Below, piece by piece: positions 7,647-15,092 of a stretch of DNA of 45,056 bases. Source of the DNA: Prosthecobacter debontii (GTDB lineage Bacteria > Verrucomicrobiota > Verrucomicrobiia > Chthoniobacterales > Chthoniobacteraceae); NCBI GenBank assembly GCA_945861385.1, contig CAMAUI010000026.1, forward strand, positions 1 through 45,056. Reading direction: 5' to 3'. Below the pieces are notes generated by a model that saw nothing but the letters and a program-made list of their open reading frames with translations, had not been told where the DNA came from and ran no database searches. Numbering within the stretch: position 1 is the stretch's first letter; every line of letters begins with the position of its first letter. Made by a program: the position numbers and the translations under genes.

Positions 7647-10600
7647 ATGAAAATCCTCCCGCTTCTCGCCGCGTCTCTCGCCTTCGCACTCACGACCGCG
7701 CGCGCGTCCGACACGACGACCGTCTTCAACGAGGTGATGTACAACCCGGCGGGCATGGGCGGGGCGGAGTGGATCGAGCTGCACAATGAGATGGCGGTGA
7801 ACATGGATCTGTCGGGATGGGAGATTACCGGCGGGGTGAATTTCACCTTCCCGACCGGGACGACGATCGCGGCTGGCGGGTATCTCCTCGTTTCCAGCAA
7901 TACCGCATCCGTGCCGGGCTCGATCGGTCCGTGGACCGGCAGCCTCGACAATTCGGGGGAGACGATCCGGCTGAAAAATCTGAGCGGGCGCACGATGGAC
8001 GAGTTGTCCTACGCCGACGGCGGGCAGTGGCCTTTCGGGCCGGATGGCTCGGGGGCGACGCTGTCGAAGCGCCTTCCCGGCGGCAACAGCGCCGATCCGG
8101 AAGCGTGGACGGCGAGCTGGCAGACGGGCGGCACGGCGGGCGTCCGCAATTTTCCCGATGGCCCGCTGCTCGGTCCGCCGCAGACGCTGATCGGCCTCGG
8201 GAGCGGCTGGATTTATCAGCAGGGCGCGGATCTCGGGGCGAATTGGGCGCAGACGAATTACACGGCGGGTGCGGGCGGCTGGCAGACGGGCACCGGAGCT
8301 TTCGCGTTCGATGAAACGCCGCCGCCGGTCAGCGTCGGCACGGTGCTGCTCGATCCCGCGACGACGGCGAATCCGGTCTGCTATTTGCAAAAGACATTCA
8401 CCTTCACGGGCGATCCGGCGAGGGCGCAATTATCCGCGCAAGTCCTGATCGACGACGGCGCGGTCGTGTACCTGAACGGAACTGAAATCGCGCGGCAGAA
8501 CATGCCCGGGGGCCCGGTGACGGCCGCGACGCGCGCGGTTTCCGCCGTGGGCAATGCGGCGCTCGCGACGATCCCGCTGCCCGCGCAGTTCCTCGTCGCC
8601 GGCTCCAACACGCTCTCCGTCTCGCTGCACGACGCTCCGCCCGACAGCGCTCTGCCGCCGGTGCTCACGCGAGTGGAGGAAGGCGGCACGATGGACGCAT
8701 CGGCGAATCTCGCGCTGGCCAGCCGCGGGTCCGTGGCCTTTGCCAAGGATCTGCTCCCCGGCTACCCCGACACCCACACCATCGATCGCCTCAACAACGG
8801 CACCTACGGCAACTCGAGTAGTTGGATCGGAAATTCGACGAACAGTTTCTGCGGCATCAATCTCGGCGCGACACCGGTCATGGTCGCGGGCCTCGCCTTC
8901 GGTCGCGACAACACCGGCGGCTTCACCGACCGCACCGACGGCACCTACACAATCCAATACACGACGGTCCCAAATCCCTCCGCCGCCACGCCGGATGGTT
9001 CGTGGACGACGATCAACACGCTGACCTACGCGGGAGCCTCCACGCCCTTTTTCAGCCTGCCGTCGCGGCGGCACCGCTATGAATTTCCAGCCGTCTCCGC
9101 GACCGGCATCCGGATGATCTGTTCGACCAACGGAATCTGCGTCGATGAAATCGAACTCTACGGCCCGCGCCTTCCCGATCTCGTTTTCGATCTCTCGCTG
9201 AGTTCGCAGGAAATCCTGCCGCTGCCAACCGACACGCGGATCGTCATCAATGAAATCGGCGGCACCGGCGACGCGCTTTTCCGGATTGAGTTGAAAAACG
9301 AGGGAGCCTCGCCGGTCAGCCTTGGCGGGATGAAGCTGGGCGCCTTCACGCTCCCGGCGACGAGCCTCGCGCCCGGCGCGTTCGTTGTTTTTGACGAAAC
9401 GCAGTTGGGATTCCGACCCGTGGATGGCGACCGCGTTTTTCTACTCTCGTCGGGAGGTGGAACCCTGCTGGATGCCGTCGTCGCGCGCACGACCGTCCGC
9501 GCGCGCTCCGGCGGGCAGATGTTCACGCCCACGGCGGCGACCTTCGGCGCGGAAAACACGTTCGCGTTTCAGCAGAATGTCGTCTTCAGCGAGATCATGT
9601 ATCATTTCCCGCCAAATCCCGGTGTGCCGGAAATTCCCGCGGTCACGGCTACCGCGGTGGTCATCCCGCTCGATGCGACCTGGCGCTACAACCGCAGCAA
9701 CATCAACCTCGGCGCGACGTGGGCGCAGAGCGCGCATCCGGTCGGCGGCGACTGGCTGAGCGGACAGGCGCTGCTCGGTTTCGAGACGACACCCGCGGTG
9801 CTGCCGGATGTGCTGCGCACGCCGTTCCTCTCGTCGAATGCGCCGACTTATTATTTCGAGACCGACTTCACGCTCACTGCGCAACAGCTCGCGACGCTGG
9901 TGGAATTGCGACTCGAACACGTCATCGACGACGGCGCGGCGTTTTACATTAACGGCGTCGAGATCACGTCCGCGCGCTTCAATTTGCCTGCCGGGTTTTC
10001 CTTCGCGACGGGGACGAGTCCGAGCGTGGGAAATGCCGTGCTCAGCTCGTCAATCTTCATCCCCATCGCGGGTCTGAACCTGCAAGCGGGCGTCAACCGG
10101 CTTTCGATCGAAGTCCATCAGCAGGTGCCATCGAGCAACGATATGGTGTGCGGCGCGCGGCTTTCCGCCGTGACCCTTGTCTCGCCTGCGGTGCCAGCCG
10201 TGCCGATCACGGAAAACCCCGAGGAGTGGATCGAGGTGTCTAACAAAGGCGGATCGTCCGTGAGCCTCGCCGGCTGGAAGCTCGACGACGCGGTGTCGTT
10301 TACCTTCCCCGCGGGCACGACGCTCGATCCCGGCGCGTATCTCGTGGTGGCAAAAAACGCGGCGGCGCTGACGGCCAAATGGCCTGAGCAAAGCACGCGG
10401 ATCATCGGCAATTATTCGGGTTCACTTTCCAACAACGGCGAACGGATCACGCTCAAGGACGCGAACGGAAATCCCGCCGATGAGACGCGCTACTTCACCG
10501 GCGGCGCGTGGCCCGAGACGGCTGATGGCGGTGGCGCTTCGCTGGAATTGCGCGACCCGCGCGTGGACAACACGATCGGCTCCGCGTGGGCGGCCAGCGA

Positions 10601-13600
10601 TGAAAGCAGCGATGCGGCGTGGCAAAACATCAGCTACACGCTCGTGGCCGGGCAGACCTTTGGGCAGACGCTCTGGAATGAATTCCGCCTCGGTCTGCAC
10701 GACGGCGGGGAGTGCCTCGTGGATGACGTAAGCGTCGTGCGCGTGAGCAACTCGCAACAGCACATCCAGGGCGGCGACTTCGAATCGCTCACCAACAAAT
10801 GGCGCTTGCTCGGAAACCACGGAACGAGCGCGATCGAGCCGGAGCCGGGCAACCCGGGGAATCACGTGCTGCACATCCGGTCAACCGGCGCGTTTTCGTG
10901 GAACCACAACCACGTCGAGACTTCCTACGTGGGCAACACGGCGCTCGTGGACGGACAAACTTACACGGTCAGTTTCCGCGCGCGTTGGCTCTCCGGGAAC
11001 AACCAGCTCAACAGCCGTGCCTATTACTCCCGCCTCGCGCGCACGATTGAATTGACGATGGCGACCCGCATCGGCACGCCGGGGGCGGTGAACTCCCGCG
11101 CCGTCGCGAACCTCGGCCCGACGCTCACCGGCCTTGCGCATTCCCCCGTCATCCCAAATGCCGGCGCGCCCGTGACCGTGAGCGCGACCGCGAGCGATCC
11201 CGATGGCGTCGCCTCGCTCACGTTGCGCTACGCGCTGAACGGGAGCGCCACGTTTGCAAGTGTGCCGATGACCGCGAGCGGCAGCACTTTCTCCGCACAA
11301 ATCCCCGGACACGCCGCGGGAACGATCGTGCAGTTCTACGTCGAAGCCGCGGACAACGCCGCCGCGACTTCCGTGCTCCCCGCCGGTGGCGCAAATTCGC
11401 GCGCCCTTTACCTCGTGAACGACGGTGCAGGCACCGCGCTGAGCGCGCACGAACTGCGCGTCATCATGCTCCCCGCCGATTCGACGAACCTGCTCGCGAC
11501 GCTGAACCGCCTGAGCGATGCACGCATTGGAGGCACCGCTGTCTATCGCCGCGGCGAAGTTTTTTACGACGTCGGGGTGCGCCTCCAGGGCACCGCCGCG
11601 GGCCGCATTAGCGATGGCGAGGACTACGTCGGCTATGATGTCGGCTTTCCCGCGGACCGCCTTTTCCGCGGACTGCACAATAACGTGAACATCGACCGCA
11701 GCGGCCGCGGCCCCGTCGTCCGGCAGCAGCACGAGATCTACGTGAAACATCTCTTTAATCGCGCAGGCGTGCCCTGCACTTACGATGACCTCATCTATTT
11801 CATCGCGCCGAATGGCACCCACACCGGCACCGCGATTTTGCAGATGGCCGGATACGGCGGGGAATTTGTGTCCTCGCAGTTTGGCGGCGACGGCACCGTC
11901 TTCAATCTCGACATCACCTACGAGCCCGCCACCACGACCGACGGCAACTTTGAGAGCCTGAAAAACCCGGTGCCGCTCGCGGCGCATGTGTTTTCGGATT
12001 TCACGAATCTCGGAGCCGACAAGGAGCAATACCGCGGCCAGCTCGAACCACGCGCGGGCGGTCGTCGGGATGATTTCACGGGGCTCATCCCGTTTTGTCA
12101 GGCGATGGGCGACACGAGCCCGGCCTTCGCCGCGAATATCGCCGCGCGCATGGACGTGGATGAGTGGATGCGCTGCGCCGCGATCTATTCCCTGTTCGGC
12201 ATCGGCGACGCTTACATGACAGGCGGCCTCCAGCACAATCTGCGGGTCCATGTGCCGAGTGACGGCATGGATGTCTCCGCGCTCGCGTGGGACATGGATT
12301 TTGTCCACAGCGCCGCCAGCAACAGCCCGGCGATTCTCGTCGGCGGCAATCTTCTCCGCGTGATGAATTCCGTTCCCGGCGCACGGCACGCCTATTACGG
12401 CCATCTGCACGACCTCTGCCAGACCGTCTTCAACAGCGCCTACATGACGCCGTGGCTCGCGCACTACGGCAGCGTTGTCGGGCAGTCGTTTACGGGCAAT
12501 GCCTCCTACATTGATTCCCGCCGCACTTCCGTCCTGGCGCAGCTGCCTGCAAATGTCGCATTCGCCATCACCACGAACGGCGGCGCGGATTTTTCCGTTG
12601 GCACTGCCAGCACCACACTCGCCGGCGGCGGCTGGGTGAACGTTCGCGAAATCCGCCGCAGCGACACGGGGGCGGCGATGCCGCTGACATGGACGAGCGA
12701 CACCGCATGGCAGACGGACGTTGCGCTCAACTTTGGCACCAATCCGCTCACGCTAGCCGCTTACGATCACACCGGTGTGCAGGTGGGGACGGACACGATC
12801 ACGATCACAAGCACGCTGCCCGCGCCAGTGCCGCGCGATTCGCTGCGCATCACCGAGCTTCACTACAACCCCGCGGACCCCGTCGGCGGAGAGGCCGCGG
12901 CGAGTTCCGACAATGACGACTTCGAATTCATCGAACTGCGCAACATCGGCACGCAGCCTCTGGATATCACCGGCTGCGCTTTCACCGCCGGGGTGGATTA
13001 CATTTTCCCCGCCACCACCACGCTGGCCGCCGGCGAATATATCCACGTCGTCCGCCACGTCGCCGCGTTCCGGGCGCGCTATGGAAACGGCCCGCGCGTC
13101 GCCGGTGCCTACGGCCCCGCGGATGGGCTTGTGAACAGCGGCGAGACCGTCACGCTCCGCGATGCGACCGGCGCGGTGATCCAGTCGTTTGCATACGGCG
13201 ACGATCTCCCCTGGCCGGACAATGCCGATGGCGGCGGCCATTCGCTCGTGGCCATCGCGCCGAATTTCCCGCTCGACCGGAACGTGGCATCCTCGTGGCG
13301 CGCGAGCGCCACGGCCAATGGCAATCCCTCCGCGAGCGACGCCGCGACTTTCACCGGCACGCCGACCGATGATGCGGACAGCGACGGCCTCAACGCCTTC
13401 CTCGAGTACACGCTCGGAAGGAGCGATGCCACGCCGGATGCCGCCGTCATGGCCCTCCAGCGCGAGCCTGCCGGCACCTGCCTGCTTACGTTCTCATCGC
13501 TGCTCAATGCGGACGACGCGGTGCTTTCGATCGAAACGGCGACGAACCTCCCGGCATTCAATCCCGTTGCCGCGACACTCATCGCATCGAGCCAGGCCGG

Positions 13601-13685
13601 GACGCTTCTCACGCAGACCTGGCGCATCTCTCCGCCGGTCGGAGCGTCGCAATTCTTCGTGCGCGTGCGGGCGACCAGCCGCTGA
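7647..13685 (+). CDS. Giant secreted lamin-tail / CotH-like surface protein
   Basis: A 2012-residue exported protein. The ATG at 7647 gives a clean signal peptide (1-20, 'LTTARAS'); 15 further upstream codons are open from a GTG but add nothing recognisable. Domains seen: a lamin-tail domain (~22-168, 'FNEVMYNPAGMGGAEWIEL'); a discoidin-like module (~351-508, 'LNNGTYGNSSSWIGNST'); two 'IDDGAVVYLNGTEI'-type beta-sandwich segments; a second lamin-tail domain (~848-971); an Ig/FN3-like segment (~1155-1260, 'VSATASDPDGVASLTLRY'); a CotH-like region (~1300-1640, 'NIDRSGRGPVVRQQHEIYVK'); and a third lamin-tail domain (~1730-1870). This combination is common in Verrucomicrobia and Planctomycetes but its role is not established; surface attachment or matrix function is inferred. 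A strong terminator-like hairpin lies ~95 bases after the stop. Confidence 0.9.
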   Translation: MKILPLLAASLAFALTTARASDTTTVFNEVMYNPAGMGGAEWIELHNEMAVNMDLSGWEITGGVNFTFPTGTTIAAGGYLLVSSNTASVPGSIGPWTGSLDNSGETIRLKNLSGRTMDELSYADGGQWPFGPDGSGATLSKRLPGGNSADPEAWTASWQTGGTAGVRNFPDGPLLGPPQTLIGLGSGWIYQQGADLGANWAQTNYTAGAGGWQTGTGAFAFDETPPPVSVGTVLLDPATTANPVCYLQKTFTFTGDPARAQLSAQVLIDDGAVVYLNGTEIARQNMPGGPVTAATRAVSAVGNAALATIPLPAQFLVAGSNTLSVSLHDAPPDSALPPVLTRVEEGGTMDASANLALASRGSVAFAKDLLPGYPDTHTIDRLNNGTYGNSSSWIGNSTNSFCGINLGATPVMVAGLAFGRDNTGGFTDRTDGTYTIQYTTVPNPSAATPDGSWTTINTLTYAGASTPFFSLPSRRHRYEFPAVSATGIRMICSTNGICVDEIELYGPRLPDLVFDLSLSSQEILPLPTDTRIVINEIGGTGDALFRIELKNEGASPVSLGGMKLGAFTLPATSLAPGAFVVFDETQLGFRPVDGDRVFLLSSGGGTLLDAVVARTTVRARSGGQMFTPTAATFGAENTFAFQQNVVFSEIMYHFPPNPGVPEIPAVTATAVVIPLDATWRYNRSNINLGATWAQSAHPVGGDWLSGQALLGFETTPAVLPDVLRTPFLSSNAPTYYFETDFTLTAQQLATLVELRLEHVIDDGAAFYINGVEITSARFNLPAGFSFATGTSPSVGNAVLSSSIFIPIAGLNLQAGVNRLSIEVHQQVPSSNDMVCGARLSAVTLVSPAVPAVPITENPEEWIEVSNKGGSSVSLAGWKLDDAVSFTFPAGTTLDPGAYLVVAKNAAALTAKWPEQSTRIIGNYSGSLSNNGERITLKDANGNPADETRYFTGGAWPETADGGGASLELRDPRVDNTIGSAWAASDESSDAAWQNISYTLVAGQTFGQTLWNEFRLGLHDGGECLVDDVSVVRVSNSQQHIQGGDFESLTNKWRLLGNHGTSAIEPEPGNPGNHVLHIRSTGAFSWNHNHVETSYVGNTALVDGQTYTVSFRARWLSGNNQLNSRAYYSRLARTIELTMATRIGTPGAVNSRAVANLGPTLTGLAHSPVIPNAGAPVTVSATASDPDGVASLTLRYALNGSATFASVPMTASGSTFSAQIPGHAAGTIVQFYVEAADNAAATSVLPAGGANSRALYLVNDGAGTALSAHELRVIMLPADSTNLLATLNRLSDARIGGTAVYRRGEVFYDVGVRLQGTAAGRISDGEDYVGYDVGFPADRLFRGLHNNVNIDRSGRGPVVRQQHEIYVKHLFNRAGVPCTYDDLIYFIAPNGTHTGTAILQMAGYGGEFVSSQFGGDGTVFNLDITYEPATTTDGNFESLKNPVPLAAHVFSDFTNLGADKEQYRGQLEPRAGGRRDDFTGLIPFCQAMGDTSPAFAANIAARMDVDEWMRCAAIYSLFGIGDAYMTGGLQHNLRVHVPSDGMDVSALAWDMDFVHSAASNSPAILVGGNLLRVMNSVPGARHAYYGHLHDLCQTVFNSAYMTPWLAHYGSVVGQSFTGNASYIDSRRTSVLAQLPANVAFAITTNGGADFSVGTASTTLAGGGWVNVREIRRSDTGAAMPLTWTSDTAWQTDVALNFGTNPLTLAAYDHTGVQVGTDTITITSTLPAPVPRDSLRITELHYNPADPVGGEAAASSDNDDFEFIELRNIGTQPLDITGCAFTAGVDYIFPATTTLAAGEYIHVVRHVAAFRARYGNGPRVAGAYGPADGLVNSGETVTLRDATGAVIQSFAYGDDLPWPDNADGGGHSLVAIAPNFPLDRNVASSWRASATANGNPSASDAATFTGTPTDDADSDGLNAFLEYTLGRSDATPDAAVMALQREPAGTCLLTFSSLLNADDAVLSIETATNLPAFNPVAATLIASSQAGTLLTQTWRISPPVGASQFFVRVRATSR

Positions 13686-13778
13686 GCCGGCTCCGCCGCC
13701 GCCGGATGAGATGCCGCGGTGATGCTGGAGAAGAAGGCGTGGGGTTTCGGTGGGCGTGATGAGCTTGCCTCTGCAAAC

Positions 13779-13816
13779 ACAAAGGCCGGCACCCGTCGGC
13801 ACCGGCCTTTGTTTTA
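13779..13816 (+). terminator. Strong intrinsic terminator after the lamin-tail/CotH gene
   Basis: ACAAAGGCCGG at 13779-13789 pairs perfectly with CCGGCCTTTGT at 13802-13812, an 11-bp GC-rich stem with a 12-base loop, followed by a T-run (13812-13815). It should stop rightward transcription from 7647-13685. The stem is symmetric and could equally be the terminal hairpin of the leftward structured RNA proposed next. Confidence 0.8.
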
Positions 13817-13953
13817 TAGAGAACGCTTTTGACCACGATGTGCCTTCTCCTTTCGGATTATCCCCCTTGCGGAGGCGCCTTGCGGGCAGTGAAGCGGGTT
13901 GCGCTATCTAACTTTGTCTTGAGTCCGCATGGATGACGCCTCCGGGATGCGCC
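13779..13953 (-). ncRNA. Candidate tracrRNA-like structured RNA beside a cas9 relic
   Basis: On the minus strand, downstream of 13953, there is a series of small hairpins with tetraloop-like sequences: GCC-CGCAA-GGC (~13877-13887), CCTCC-GCAA-GGGGG (13862-13875) and TCC-GAAA-GGA (~13849-13858), then the strong terminal stem at 13779-13812. Just before them the strand reads GCGGACTCAAGACAAAG, which would fit a tracrRNA anti-repeat whose CRISPR repeat starts GTCTTGAGTCCGC. The order anti-repeat, short hairpins, terminator is that of type II tracrRNAs, and the first codons of a Cas9 begin about 100 bases away in the opposite direction. No CRISPR array is present in the window to confirm the repeat. 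The structure was judged by eye, not by folding software. Confidence 0.42.
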
Positions 13954-14054
13954 GAGTGCAAGCAAAAGTTTTGCTCGCCTGAGCGCGAGGGCGGATCACA
14001 CTCCGCGCCGGTTCCCGTGGATGAGCCGCGGGCGCCATCCAACCAAAGATTCCC

Positions 14055-14138
14055 ATGAATGATCTGCATCTCGCCTTCGACGTAGGCCACAGCTCCCTTG
14101 GCTGGGCCGTCCTCCAACACGACGGGCACTCCGCCCCG
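14055..14138 (+). pseudogene. cas9: Cas9 N-terminal relic (RuvC-I motif only)
   Basis: From the ATG at 14055 the frame reads 'MNDLHLAF' and then 'DVGHSSLGWAVL' (residues 9-20), a textbook RuvC-I motif of Cas9 with the catalytic Asp9. The closest relatives I recall are the compact type II-C Cas9 proteins of Akkermansia and Opitutaceae ('DIGHSSLGW'). After about residue 28 the similarity stops and the DNA becomes the antisense of an autotransporter repeat protein, so about 97% or more of the gene is missing. The frame remains open to 14540 by chance, but that 161-residue protein is chimeric and not a nuclease. The exact break lies between about 14115 and 14140. A misassembly joining two genomic places would produce the same picture. 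Confidence 0.72.
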
Positions 14139-14641
14139 ATGTTCAGCTCGTCGAGCGTCTGGCTGACGAGGCCAAAGACCAGCACCGTGCCCGCCCCGCC
14201 GCTCACGTTCACGTCCGTGGAGCCGCTGCCGAGGGTGCCATTCACATTGGTCGTCCCGTCCGTGGCCGCAAGGTTGTCGATGTCCATGGTTGAGCCGTTC
14301 AGGTTCAGTTTGCCGTCCCCGGTCTTGGTCAGGGTGCTGGAAGCGGCTGTCTTGGTGATGATCCCGCTCATGGTCAGCACATCGGTGCCATTGGTCACGA
14401 GCACCGTCGTGGCCAGGTTGGCCAGTTCCACCGGCGCGGCAATCTCATGGGTGCCGCTGGTCACCGTCACCGTGGCGGTACCGCCGTTGTCGAGTGTCAG
14501 GACATCCGTCAGGAGGCCCGGGTTAGCCCCGATCGTATAGCCACCCCCGGTGGTCGTGTTGAACACGAGGGCGCCGACGGTCTTGCCACCATTGAGTCGA
14601 ACCGCACTCGTCGTGAATCCGAGGTAGGCCTGGGTGAAGTT
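14131..14641 (-). pseudogene. Fragment of an autotransporter-type beta-strand repeat protein
   Basis: On the minus strand, entering from ~14641 ('NFTQAYLGF') and running to ~14131, the sequence encodes Gly/Thr/Val/Asn-rich beta-strand repeats typical of giant verrucomicrobial autotransporter-associated proteins: 'GALVFNTTTGGG', 'LTLDNGGTATVTVTSG', 'LTKTGDGKLNLNGST', 'SQTLDELNIGA'. There is no genuine start codon (the GTG at 14566 is internal to the repeat pattern) and no signal peptide. After 'LNIGA' the frame switches: the expected continuation (GGV-VVLED) is in the next frame. The segment is wedged between truncated cas9 and truncated vapC, with the overlap sequence GAACTTCACC usable by both neighbours at the right junction. 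It is best read as filler DNA captured in a deletion, or as an assembly join. Confidence 0.7.
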
Positions 14642-14771
14642 CGCCGAGGGCGACGAGCGGGAGGAAAAGCGGTTCAGCGGGCACGGTCAGCGCCCGGATG
14701 TCGATCTGGCCGCGCAGGTGGGCGACGACGACGCTGGTGTCTAGCAGGATGCCGGCGGCACGATCAGCCAT
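14637..14771 (-). pseudogene. vapC: Truncated VapC-type PIN toxin
   Basis: Starting at an ATG at 14771 the frame gives 'GILLDTSVVVAHLRGQIDIR' and 'PLFLPLVALGEL', which is the first third of a VapC PIN domain with two of its acidic residues (D11, E44). After about residue 45 it departs from the family and becomes the other-strand frame of the repeat-protein fragment; the open frame continues to a stop at 14523 but without PIN features, and the later acidic residues are missing. A normal VapC has about 130-140 residues, so the toxin should be inactive. The start overlaps the VapB stop by eight bases, as in intact vapBC operons. Confidence 0.75.
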
Positions 14772-14976
14772 GTGCTTCCACGCGGCGGGCGTCGTGCATG
14801 GCTTGCTCGAAGGCTTCGCCGTCGGTTTCGCTCAGGACGCCGTAGGTGCGCTGGAGCACGGCGGTGCGTTCGCTCTGCGCACTGGCGTTGAGGCGGTGGA
14901 CATAGCGTGCAACTTCGACCTGCTCGCGCAGCGGCAGGCTCTGGACTCCGCGGACGATGGTTTCGATGACGGTCAT
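14764..14976 (-). CDS. vapB: VapB-type antitoxin, orphaned from its toxin
   Basis: A 70-residue protein beginning 'MTVIETIVRGVQSLPLREQ' with 'EVARYVHRLNASAQSER', a common layout for small antitoxins paired with FitB/VapC-like PIN toxins. The N-terminal half could form the DNA-binding or dimerisation part and the C-terminal half ('GEAFEQAMHDARRVEAHG') the toxin-neutralising tail. It overlaps the truncated vapC by eight bases. It appears intact, so an antitoxin may persist without an active toxin. Family assignment rests mainly on context and size; the exact antitoxin superfamily is uncertain. Confidence 0.65.
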   Translation of the reverse strand: MTVIETIVRGVQSLPLREQVEVARYVHRLNASAQSERTAVLQRTYGVLSETDGEAFEQAMHDARRVEAHG

Positions 14977-15092
14977 ACGGTGGCTAAGGTAAGCATCTAA
15001 GGAAGATGAACGCCAGCGCGCGATTGCGTGACCGCTTCAGGGGCAGGCTACGCTGCGCGAGATTTCGTGACTGGAGCATCCACCTTTTCATC

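Noticed and set aside
10881..12464. 527-codon leftward open frame
   Set aside because: Antisense to the lamin-tail/CotH protein, whose domains are clearly real.
13921..13980. CRISPR array
   Set aside because: Only one repeat-like unit is present; it fits an anti-repeat better than an array.
14055..14540. Full 161-residue plus-strand frame as a gene
   Set aside because: Only the first ~28 residues are Cas9-like; the rest is the antisense of the repeat-protein fragment.
13904..14566. 220-residue leftward frame as an intact gene
   Set aside because: Its start is internal to a repeat pattern and its last third is the reverse of the cas9 relic and the structured RNA.
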